From: Clarireedia homoeocarpa | Taxonomy: Eukaryota; Ascomycota; Leotiomycetes; Helotiales; Rutstroemiaceae | Length of the DNA: 64,000 bases | Reading direction: 5' to 3' | NCBI GenBank assembly: GCA_001465935.1 | Contig: LNKV01000020.1 | Coordinates: forward strand, 813,252-877,251 | Shown: in pieces, positions 1 to 10,276 of the stretch | Numbering within the stretch: position 1 is the first letter of the stretch | How the letters are laid out: each line of letters starts with the position of its first letter | The notes under the pieces: generated by a model | What the model was told of the DNA's origin: nothing | The model's input: only the letters and a program-made list of their open reading frames with translations | Databases searched by the model: none | Program-made: the position numbers and the translations under genes

Positions 1-1740
1 GTAAATATATTATCTTCGACTGAGTGTTGAACAATACGAAGTCGAGTATGCGCGGCGCTCTTTCTCGGTTAATGCGGGGGGATGCTGCGTCAAATAAAAC
101 AGAAGCTTAAGGTGACCACGATCAAGGCCGGTAGTGCAACGAATAGTTACTTGATAAGAAGAGTACTGTGAGAGGTGAATAACCCGTCTACTTGGATCTA
201 ACCAAGATGCAAGAAATAGAAGTAAAAGTTCTGGGTACGGTGACGCACCCGCGCAGTGAGCCAACTTCGAACAGAGGGACGGGACAGCTTATGACTTACA
301 ACGAAGAGAAAACAGGCTTGGGTTGTAACTTTAAGAAGTCAGAAGAATAATTACAGCCAAATGTGTGAATCTGAGCGAATAGCGAATGAGATGAGCGGGG
401 CAAAGAAAGTGCACGCCCAGCCACAGGCCGGTAGCCAGTCATCGTGGAGAATAATGCAATATATCGTGGTACAAGGGTGGGCGGCTATGAAGCCTGATGG
501 AGCTGACAGGGGGACTCGGGTTGAGTTAACTACTAGTCTCAAGGACCAAGTACCCTCTCCAGCTATCCAGCTATCCAGCTAGCTTATCAGGGATGTGTGC
601 ATTGATGAAAAGCTGGCTGGGCTCGCTGGGCAATCTTGTGATGTGTTTGAGTCGAGTAGCTTTTGATATCTGGGTTCTGGAAGCTTATGATTCCAAAAGG
701 GTATTTTCGTGCGTAAGTGGGACCTTCAAACTCCAGACCCCTCCTCCTCTTGTCCGCATGTCTGAGAACTTTCGCAGCCACAGAAAATAGCTCCTGTAGT
801 ATTGCTTTTGCCGCCAACCCAAGAAGGAAGTAGACAGCAGCAAGCAGGCCTGAATAAACTACGAAGAACGACTGGATACAATGCCAAGCTTGGAGAAAGG
901 CATCTATTCCACTCAAATCAGGGTAAAGTCCCTTTGGGTCATTTGCAATCTTATATCCCCACAGTATGTGGTATCGGTACGTCCATACAGGATCACAGTA
1001 GGTTAATCACAATACTTTTATCCGCTGTGATTGCTAGGAGAAGTAGCTCATAACCTTTGAACTATCACGACATACGACATACATGACTTGCCGTCGACTA
1101 ATCCCCCACCCAATAGCAACGCAAGACACGAGACCGTCGCAGGTACGAAGACGCTATGGCATCCTCTCGTGATTTCGTGCTACTAGCTATATACTGGTAA
1201 CTGTTCACTGGTATCTGCATGCTGCTGGACCTTTAGACAACCGTAGACAAATTCACGATATCTTCCGTTCCATTGCTAGACATAGCGATTATGCTGCCGA
1301 CTGCTCGCAATGGGGCTACTCGAATTGAAGCAACCATACTAATAATAGACTTGATAAGAAGTGAATCTCAATATTCTGCATATACTGCATGTATATCACA
1401 ATGCATCATCGGCAGCATTACAGAGTACATGAAAGCTGCAAGGGTTGAATTATTATTCCCATTCTGATTTTGGTGGTGGCTCGGTCCGCACGGTGGTGGC
1501 TCAGGGGCTACTGTAACAATTACGAAGTACTCAGTATGGCTGATTAACGTTACTGAAGAAACGCGAAATTTGACGCCAAATCCACTTTACGCGAATTGGC
1601 GAACCAACGCGTCGCGTTTCTCTTTTCACATATCAACCTTCTGCCGTCTTCATTACAACTTCCTCAACTTCTACTCAGGTTTTATTTTTTGTAATTGTAC
1701 ACAGCAAGAACTACTCGAGTCAATTGCACTTTCTCTCATC
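1..1740. other. Intergenic region upstream of cdc6
   Basis: No gene can be supported. Short open frames occur on both strands but lack splice signals or recognisable protein features. The last 180 bases are the cdc6 promoter and leader and carry G1/S-type elements, listed separately. Confidence 0.6.
1561..1612 (+). promoter_or_regulatory. MCB/SCB-like G1/S promoter elements of cdc6
   Basis: A perfect MCB box ACGCGT lies at 1607-1612 and a CRCGAAA (SCB) match at 1562-1568. Between them are further CGCGAA and GACGCCAAA elements resembling MBF or E2F sites. They sit 129-180 bases before the cdc6 start codon. Cdc6/Cdc18 is an established MBF target in yeasts, so the position fits. Binding is inferred from sequence only. 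Confidence 0.6.
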
Positions 1741-3776
1741 ATGACTTCTGTGTTAGGAAAACGAACTCGCAGTTCGGGAGAAGCAGGTACGCGCTGACCT
1801 TTCTGTTTTTTTTCTGTAACATTCTGACTTTTCTGTTTTTTTTCTGCAACATTCTGACTTACATTTTATAGCGCTGAAGGTACACTCAACGCGTGCAAAA
1901 CGCCAAACTCGAACAACGGAAATCTTCAATGATGAGAACGATAACCCTTTCATTACTCGCCACAGGCGCAGTGAATCCGACGAATCCGATGTCGACTCAA
2001 TGGATGTTGACGAACTGGCCAAACCAATACTCGCGCAGTCTTCGCCCTCAAAACATGGGGCTGTAGGCCGGCGGATCGCTTGGTCAGATGACTTCAACGA
2101 AGGTAATAACCCGTGGTCATCAACAGATCTTGATCCCTAGCTAACACCTTTCAGAATCTTCCAAATCGGTACAAGTCCCTACTCCCCAGACACCACGACA
2201 CCGAGATGCGCTCTCGAAAAAGGTACAAATTACTCCTCGGCATCGCGTTACAGTTACCGGCAAGCCCATGACTCCTCGAACCCCAGTGACCCCTGGCGGT
2301 TCAATTGCAACAGTCTATAGTAAAGCGCGACAAATTTTCACGCGTAGCTCAGAACCAGGACGCCTGATCGGAAGAGAGGCGGAAAAAGAAGAGCTGAAGA
2401 CCTTTGCAGAAAATTGTATTGCCAAAACGACTGGTGGTTGCATCTATGTCAGCGGTCCACCGGGAACCGGAAAGAGTGCTATGGTCAACGAAGTTACAAC
2501 GGAAATCGAAGAGTCAACAACACTACACAAGACATACGTCAACTGCATGAGCATGAAGACATCGAAGGATCTATATGCTTTACTGTTGGAGGAATTCTGT
2601 GGAGATGGGGAAGTAATGCAGGGTGATGAGGAGAAAGCTCTACAAAGCAAATTGGTTTCACGAAGGAATAGCAAGGATGTGTATCTGATCACGCTGGATG
2701 AGATCGACCACATCCTCACTCTGGATCTCGAGATCTTGTACAAACTATTCGAGTGGTCCTTACAGAAATGCTCTCGGTTGATTCTGATTGGTATCGCGAA
2801 CGCATTGGATCTGACTGACCGCTTCCTTCCACGACTAAAGGCACGCAATCTCCAACCACAACTACTACCATTCCTGCCCTACACATCAGCCCAGATCAAA
2901 AATGTCATCATCACACGTCTCAAGTCTCTTGTCCCAAAAGACAGTGCAAACCCAGCATGGATTCCATTTCTCCACCCCGCAGCCATCGAACTCTGCTCCC
3001 GAAAAGTATCCAGCCAAACAGGAGATTTACGAAGAGCCTTCGACATCTGCCGGCGAGCAATTGATCTCATCGAGACAGAAACGAAACAAAAGCATGAACT
3101 AGAGCTACAAGAGCAAATCCTCCTGAACAGTCCCTCCAAGCGCGCCCTCGAGGAGAACATCAATCTCTCTTCACCAGCGACCCATACCCCCGCTAAATCA
3201 ACCGCTCCCCGTCCAAGAACGCTTGCCCAATCTCTTGCAACACTGACTGTGGAGACCGCACCCCGCGCAACCATCGCTCATGTGAACAAAATCACCGCCT
3301 CTACATTCGGCCACGGCTCAACACAACGTCTCAAGGCTCTCAATCTCCAACAAAAAGCCGCACTTTGCGCTCTCGTGGCCTTGGAATCCCGCTCTCGTCA
3401 AGCATCTTCAAATCTTCTCGCAACACCTTCTAAATCGAATAATTTGGCGCCGACGATCAAATCGCTGTATTCTACATACAACATCTTGTGCACGCGCGAC
3501 TCGATCTTGCATCCGTTGACCAGTACGGAATTCAGAGATGTGGTGGGCAGCTTGGAGACGCTTTCGCTGGTTAGTGCGGTGGATGGGAAGAATGGATCAT
3601 TTGTTGGATTGGGATCGATGAGGAGGCGAGGCAGGAAGGTGTTTGGTATGGGGGTTGGTGTTGGTGATGAGAAGAGGGTGGGCAGTTGTGTGGGTGTGAA
3701 GGAGGTCGAGATGGCGGTTGAGGGGCTGGGAGCCGGGATTTTGAAGAGTATTTTGCATGGTGAGGGGTTGGATTAG
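1741..3776 (+). CDS. cdc6: Cdc6/Cdc18 DNA replication licensing AAA+ ATPase
   Basis: Loads MCM helicase onto ORC-bound origins in G1. Exons 1741-1786, 1872-2102 and 2155-3776 give 632 aa. The Walker A motif GPPGTGKS is at about residues 193-200 and Walker B LDEID at about 273-277, followed by AAA+ lid sequence and a C-terminal winged-helix-like region. The N-terminal 150 residues are basic and contain several TP sites (TPQTP, TPRTP, TPVTP), the usual CDK targets controlling Cdc6 stability. The start is the first ATG, followed by a KRTR nuclear-localisation-like patch. The final 60 codons are rich in G and T, unlike the rest of the gene. The ORC1-like paralogue would be longer and carry a BAH domain, which is absent here. 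Confidence 0.93.
1801..1860 (+). repeat. 30-bp tandem duplication inside cdc6 intron 1
   Basis: Two 30-base copies (1801-1830 and 1831-1860) differ at a single base. Each has an eight-T tract and ends in TTCTGACTT. The pair fills most of the first cdc6 intron (1787-1871), so branch-like CTGAC and pyrimidine signals are doubled ahead of the TATAG acceptor. Confidence 0.9.
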
Positions 3777-4234
3777 ATGATGTCCTTTTGCTGCATAGCG
3801 TTGCGTGTTGTTTTCACGAGTTCCTGATGCATTTATGCGGCATGGTATGGCATTGTAGCATACGGTTGGGTAAGGATTGAGGGAGTTTGTTGTATTTCAG
3901 TATTGGATGGCATTGGAAAAGGGATCATGGATCATGCATATGTCACGGATTATGGGTAAAGAAAAGGTAGTTGGATACCACTAGTAGTACTGTTGTATGC
4001 CTACACATCACAATGAATAATATACCTAAAACTTCTAAAACTTAAACTTGCATAGTGAACTTTAATGTGACTTTTTATTCATGGGTCGATAGCTCGAGTG
4101 ATCATTTAAATAAGATATCATATCGTAATTCATTACTACTTCTGCCCGCATCTACAGGCACTACTTGCTTCACTATTTAGTAGCATTCTCTCTACCTAGG
4201 AAGAGCCCGCACTAACACCAAGACCATCTTCCAC
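3777..4234. other. Convergent 3' intergenic region
   Basis: Separates the ends of cdc6 (+) and the phosphatase-like gene (-). It is AT-rich in its second half, as expected for two 3' UTRs. No gene or repeat is seen. Confidence 0.7.
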
Positions 4235-5850
4235 CTACGCAGCCTTCCCAGCCTGCTCTCCACCAGTGACACCAGTACCAGCAGCAGCTCCTGCACCCGC
4301 CAATCTCTTCTTACTAACCACTCTCAAACCACCCGCTAATAGCACCAAAGCCTCAAGACCCAAGATAACAGCCAACGTAACCATGGCGCCGATAACACCT
4401 GCCACCGCCTTCGACATGCCACCGCTGCCACTGCCACTTCCAGATTGGCCACTACCCGAAGATGAGCTGGAGCTAGAGCTGGAGCTCGCCGTACTGTCTG
4501 CACACACCCCCGTCGAGTTCCCGCAAACCTTACACCAATTGGTCTGATCGCCCACAGCAAACGCATTCATCTTGTCCACAAAAGTCGTATACGGGATCGT
4601 AACATTCTCCTGCCCGAAGAGCGGGTACGCGGTGAGAGGATTCTCGCTCGCGGTGCCGTTAGCGAAGTAGAAACGCACGGAGATGTCGGAGACGGAGGGG
4701 TATGAGGTGTTGGAGACGGTGGCGTTGGTTAGAAGCTCGAAGGCCATGGATGAGGCGTAGTCGACGATGCCAGTGAAGTTGGGGGAGAGGGTGGAGAGGC
4801 CGGAGAGACCGAAGAAAGAGAGGAAGGAGGCGTAGGCACCGAATTGGATGGAGAGGGGGGCTTTGGATTTGCCGGTTATGGTGGCGTTGAGTTGTTGGAG
4901 ACTGAGAGGTAGGTTAGTTAGTGGATGGCTTGGGGGCGACGTGAATATAGGGAGGGTTATGGGGAAGATAATCTTACATTTGTGCTGCGAGTGTGGAACC
5001 AGCGATGGCTCGGATTGGCTGGGATGCATTGTATGCGAGGTTAAACTCGTGGTTATCTGCGAGAGTCTGCAGCTGGAAAAGTGTCTCCTTTGTGAGAAGA
5101 TTGTCAGACGGGATCGAGGAATTATGGATGGTGGATACGTGAATGTAATCAAAGACTGGTGATGTTAGTAACTATATATGAATGGGATGAAAAGTTGCAC
5201 ATACTGGAGTAAGCATTCTTGAAAGTGTCCTGGTCGGAGGTGAATGTCGTGTTGATGACCGGAAGGAGACTTTGGTAAAAGCTCCTGGTAGAGTTCAGGA
5301 GGGTCATGTACTCTTGGGAGAAGAAGTAGTCGTTGGAGCTGGTGATAGCATTTGCGCAACCACTTTGGCCTTGGAGCCAAGCCGAGTTCTCGGAATTGGC
5401 ACCAGAGGAGGCGGAAGTAACGGTTTGCACAGGGATGAGCTGGTAACCGTTCAATGGAGCCTCAACACTAGTGCCATTGGCGAGTGTTTGACTTCCTAAT
5501 TTTGCACCAACTGGTGGGTATAATCCTTGCAGGAAACCAGCAGCGGAATTTTGGAGGACGGCGTCAACTGGTGCTTGGACATTCAATTGAGAAGTTTTGA
5601 CGAGGTCGGAGCTGATCCCGTGGATTGGCGAAGACGCATTGGAATCAATGTATCGTTGTCGATAGTAGTTTCCAGAAGCATATACTTGAGCGTAACCGAG
5701 ATCAGTCAGAGTGGTTGGGGCATATGCTTTGGTCGATCGGTCTCCATGGCGGTGGAAGACATAGACACCCAAGACAGTTTCCGGGGTGGACTCCTGTGCC
5801 TGAATCAGAGGCAGGAGGGATGAAACGAATAGAACCTTCTTGCCCAACAT
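4235..5850 (-). CDS. Histidine acid phosphatase-like protein, membrane-anchored
   Basis: Exons 5850-5205, 5155-4978 and 4901-4235 encode 496 aa. A hydrophobic signal peptide covers about residues 1-18. The histidine-phosphatase signature RHGDRS is at residues 34-39, with H35 as the expected phospho-acceptor. Many N-glycosylation sequons mark a secreted or wall/vacuolar protein. The C-terminal part has a Ser/Gly-rich linker, one membrane segment at about 443-466 and a short basic/Ala-Gly tail, so the enzyme domain should be extracytoplasmic. Where classical members have the His-Asp proton-donor motif, the best-matching hydrophobic block (about 291-303) reads SIQFGAYASF, so donor chemistry may differ or activity may be lost. 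The fold family is clear; the substrate is not. Confidence 0.85.
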
Positions 5851-7051
5851 CTTGGTAGCTGAGATGATCCAAGCTTGCAGACTTCAAACTGTATCTGGAG
5901 CGATGCGATATGTATGAAAGAGGCGCAGAAGAAATGTTCAGTCAGGAGCAAAAGGAGCTTCTTAAGGAACCTTGAGGTATGCACCTACTCCTACTACCTA
6001 CATGCTCTCCCCACCACGCACCTTAGCAGTACCTTGTACCTTATCTTTCAAAGCTGGAGCCAATTGGAAATGCCTCCGGACGAAGCTCCAGAGTAGTGAT
6101 AGTGTTGCAGCTTAGAGCCTGGTTCTCTTAAGTAATCACCAATCAAGACTGACAGCAATCAACAAGAGGGCGAGGAGGGGTAAAGTAGCATCAAAAGCCA
6201 ACCCCACCAGCAGCTCAAGTGCAGTACTTATTTGTGGGAACCGCAAAAGTCGATTCTCGAGAGCTTTCTTCCAGAACCCCCAGATTTATTTATCAGATTT
6301 GCAGCACTAACTACGAGTATCTGTATCTGCAAATCCAATTCTGAATGCTTCAGACTGCTCTCAGGTGAATTGTCCAAAGTCAAGCTGTATTGTTGTGGTC
6401 GATGTCTAAAGCTCTGCAAATAATCCATACTGTAGTGCATTATCCGCAATGCTACCCCTCACTAAGCCCACCAACCATGTGCACTTTCTCCCGCTAGAAA
6501 AGTTTTCCCTTGGCAACTTTCCAGAACGGCTTTAACAAGTTGGGAAGGTAGGATGGCTTCTTCCGCGGCACCTCTTGCTGAGGGGGATCTTATTAGTCAT
6601 GATGTCACGCGCTGCAGCGTAATGATCAAATTATTTCCGGACAGTCCCGTAACGTGCGTCCTCCAAGGCGTGCTCTTCCGGTTGTACCACAGATGTGCGA
6701 TACAAGTCTGATATATTTCCACGTTGTGGAGGCTCTAGATATTGCTCCATTACCAGGTTGCTCAAAGACTAGCTAACGAGAAGCTCAAGAATGTAGTGGA
6801 TGCACGGAGAAAACCTGTGTCGGCACTATATTGTCCATATTCAGTAGAACAATCGACGCTAGAATATCTTGTCCCAAATCGGGTTGCGTTATCCTTCGTT
6901 AAAATGTGACATAAGATATGGCGTCTATCTCGCCTAATGTTACAGTAAAGCAAATTGCCAGACCAGAGCCCCCAAGGTATCTACCGCTTAAAGCAAGAAA
7001 AACAAAACATAACAGGATATCCTGAGCCTAACCGCCCAATAACCAAGACAT
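5851..7051. other. Intergenic region between phosphatase promoter and permease 3' end
   Basis: Holds the promoter of the phosphatase-like gene on the minus strand and the 3' UTR side of the permease. Only short overlapping frames are present, and no gene is supported. Confidence 0.65.
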
Positions 7052-9048
7052 TTAACAGACGGTCTTATACAATTTTTTCCACCTGGGCCAAGCCGCTCTT
7101 TCTACTCGTTCTTCTGCTATGAGGGCCGGTAGATCCAAATCTCGCATTCCAGTCTTGAGATCCATATCTTTACATCTCACAATAGATGTCTTGAACAAAA
7201 TTTTATATGCTATGTAAAAGACAATGACAATGGGTGCCGCTAGATAGGCCAAGAAGAAGCTCTGCACTTGTTCAGCTGCAGTCATCTGCTCACAGCCGGT
7301 CGGCCACGCTCCTGTCCAAAACTGAGTTATGAGAATGAGCACATTGAATAGAAATCCTATCCATGATCCAATGATACCTGGCTGAGAACGGAAAGCAAGC
7401 TCATCAAGAGAATGACCTTGCATCTTCCAAGCGCGTCGAAACCGTATGTGAGCCAAGCAAATAGATCCCCATGTGAGGATCGAGGACAGTCCAGATAATG
7501 CAAGCATCCAGTCTAGTACAGTTCCCTGCGCGCCAGTGTCTGCTGCATATGCAATAAACCCAAGCGCAGACGAGACACCAATAGCCACAATAGGGCGACC
7601 CTTCCGATCGACATAGCCAAGAATTTTGGGGGCTTGACCCTGATCAGCTAAAGCTGCCAAGGTTCTGGATGAACCGAAAACAGACGAATTACCGACTGAT
7701 AATACAGCAATCAGTATAACTGCATTCATCACAGATGGAAGAACATCTATGCCCGCATTTTGTATTGATATGACGAACGGCGATGCGACAGCGCTTCCGC
7801 TTCCTCCTGTAAGTAGTCGCCGATCGGTATAGGGAACAAGAAGCCCAACGAGCACCAGAGAAACGATATAGAATAGAGTAATACGCCAGAAGACCTGCTT
7901 TACTGCGGTAGGCAATGACTTCCGAGGATTTTGAGTCTCAGCAGCGGCGAGTCCAACTAGTTCTGTACCTGCAAATGCGAACGCCGCAGTGACAAAAACA
8001 CTACACAGGCCCTTGAATCCATTGTTGAAAGCTCCCGGATTCGTCCACAATTTCCCGACGGCATAGCCCTCAGGATCAAAACCCCCACTACAATTGAGTA
8101 AAATGGCGAGAATTCTGAAATGGTGTTAGCATCATATTGCAGATTAAAGCATTATGAACGTACATATAACCAATAATAGCAACGACTTTCACAATAGCGA
8201 AGAGAAACTCCGCTTCCCCATAGCCCTTGACACCGAACATATTTATCGATATAATAGTGAAAAGGAAGACTGTGACAAAAATCGCATGTTTATATCGCTG
8301 GTCTGTGTCCCAAAAGTCGATTGTGATGGATGCCGCGATGACCTCAAGGGGAAGTGTGACGAGCCATTGCATGGCATAGTTCTGGAATAATTAGCATCGC
8401 TCAACCAAGATAAAATCGTTTTTTGTTACCCAGCCCATAGCAAAACCCCACGCCGGGTCGAGGAATCGAGTCGAGTACGCAGAGAAAGAGCCCGACACTG
8501 GGAAAAGTACGGCCATTTCGCCCAGCGCGTGAACCTGGTCGATTTATTAGCTATTCTCAATAGTGTCATGGTTGAGCAATTCGGATGCTTACCGTACAAT
8601 ACAGCATAAGCCCAATCAGTGTAAAGCATATGATTAGCGATGCAGGCCCACCTGTTGCGAGAGATTTGCCTGATGCAACGAAAAGTCCAGTGCCTGTACA
8701 CCAAGTTAGCACTTTATGTGGTAGCTGCAAATCAGGACACTGACCTATAGACCCTCCGATTGCAATCATCTGCAGATGTCTTCCTTTGAGTCTTCGTGCC
8801 AGAGGAGAATTTGCCGTCGCTGCAGCAGCCAGTTCCGGGTTAAAGACTCTACCATTTGCACTAACAACCCCAGGCGGAGTTGTAGTGAGTGCCGGATCCC
8901 GTCTGAAGCTGTCTACAAAGCGGCGCCCAATGCCATGTTGTATGTGCGTTACTGCTACATAGCTAGGTTCTCCACGTCCGCTACTGTAATCTGGCGTTAC
9001 TGACTGGTCCTTGTCCGGATAAACCCCTCCTTTTTCGATGTCGTTCAT
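7052..9048 (-). CDS. Amino acid permease (fungal YAT/GAP family)
   Basis: Plasma-membrane proton-coupled amino acid importer of the APC superfamily. Exons 9048-8745, 8693-8593, 8534-8430, 8381-8164 and 8114-7052 give 596 aa. A hydrophilic N-terminus of about 90 residues is followed by HLQMIAIGGSIGTGLFVASG, the conserved first membrane segment with its substrate-binding GTGLF turn. The next family marker is LGEMAVLFPVSGSF, then AFAGTELVGLAAAET in the sixth segment. About twelve membrane segments are readable, with an aromatic, charged cytoplasmic tail (ending near AAWPRWKKLYK). Specificity (general, proline or dicarboxylic) cannot be read from sequence. Donors and acceptors all match GT-AG. 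Confidence 0.93.
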
Positions 9049-9375
9049 CTTGTAGCTATGTATGTTCGCTCAATCGCGATATCGATCGAGTTGTAGTGCC
9101 GCTACGAGTAGTAATTCGATAATGCGCGGCGATGCTCTCGATCGCAGACTTCGAGGGGCCGCTGCGTCAGTGCAAGAGGCCGAGCTGATTCTTTAAATCG
9201 GAGGCTCTGAATCAACTTCGTGCCGCTAGTGGGTTGCAAGTGATGGTCGATAGCGTGCTTGCATGTATTCTACATAATAGAACATATGATAGAATATGTT
9301 ATCGGCATGATGGCAATTGTATGAGTACAAGAGCTCGTATGGGAGAACAAGAAGATGGTTCGCAGTTGAGGCGGG

Positions 9376-9420
9376 CATAGTTACCTCGTGCATAGTTATC
9401 TCGTGCATAGTTATCTCGTG
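9376..9420 (+). repeat. 15-bp tandem repeat, 3 copies
   Basis: Three head-to-tail copies of CATAGTTAYCTCGTG, the first with C and the others with T at the variable base. The unit is divisible by three, so it leaves small frames open, but there is no sign that it is translated. Confidence 0.9.
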
Positions 9421-9542
9421 CAGAAGGCTTACCTTCCAAAAGAGATTGGGTGGAGTGATTGATGGATAGGTAGATTTGGGGCAGGGCGCTAGGCATATAC
9501 CTGCCACTAAATCGTAGACCGTTGTAACCTCATGCAACCACT

Positions 9543-9908
9543 TTCAGCTCGATCCCCTGCATTGATGCGCCGTTGGATCCAATAATCGCAGACACCACTT
9601 TCGGATCATCTTGAACCTTGGACACCGAGGTCCAAGCACTTGCACTTGCGGCACGGATCGTTTGCTTGTCAAAGTTAAACGTCAGGACGAAAATACTCTC
9701 AGATACTATTACAGTAGTGTCCCACTTAGGTTACATAAAAGATCTAGCTGATGCCGACGCTATGCAAGCTCTCGCTGAGTGAGTGTCCTGTACAGTTAGC
9801 CAACTGAAGCAACAAAAGGAGACCACGAAGGAGGATTTCAATAGGCTCACCGAACAGGTTCCGGCGTTGTTATTGGATGAAATAGCCAAAATTAAAAAAA
9901 AAAATTAA
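9543..9908 (+). pseudogene. Decayed coding remnant, family unknown
   Basis: One frame runs about 120 codons with protein-like composition, interrupted only by two TGA codons (9612-9614 and 9780-9782), and ends at TAA 9906-9908. Readable pieces include TLDTEVQALALAARIV, DLADADAMQALAE and KEDFNRLTEQVPALLLDEI, the last helical and charged like a coiled coil. Both stops could come from one base change of CGA or TGG. No ATG or intron signal rescues a complete gene. I do not recognise the family. Confidence 0.35.
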
Positions 9909-10276
9909 AAAAAGGCTACTGTGTATCTTCGGGCTCGTCTACTCGAGTTCTCTTGCCACGGAAGGATGCTAATTTTAAACCATATTTGAGGAATGCAGAG
10001 GCAATACGAAGGGACAATGTCTCCGGCGTAGAAAAACTGGACTAATTCCACTGGTTATGATTAAAATGAGGCCCATATTCAACTTTATCATCGGCTAGTC
10101 ATGTCTGTGTTGGAGATATAAACAGTGCTGCGGCGAAGAGCTCTCATGCAAGCATAACCAGGCATTCAGGCGTAAATATAAAATGAAATATAATAAGAAT
10201 ACAAGGTATCTACATGGTCGCCATCACTATATAGTATATACACCTTCCTCGTGTCATTAAATCATGCCCCAGCATG

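Larger units (their letters stand above)
9049..10276. other. Intergenic region with permease promoter and relics
   Basis: Contains the permease upstream region, a 15-bp tandem repeat (9376-9420) and a decayed reading frame (9543-9908). No intact gene is visible. A poly-A-rich tract lies at 9890-9912. Confidence 0.65.

Noticed and set aside
587..916. 109-codon minus-strand frame with a hydrophobic stretch
   Set aside because: One membrane-like segment only; no promoter, homologous motif or intron evidence, and a plus-strand frame overlaps it.
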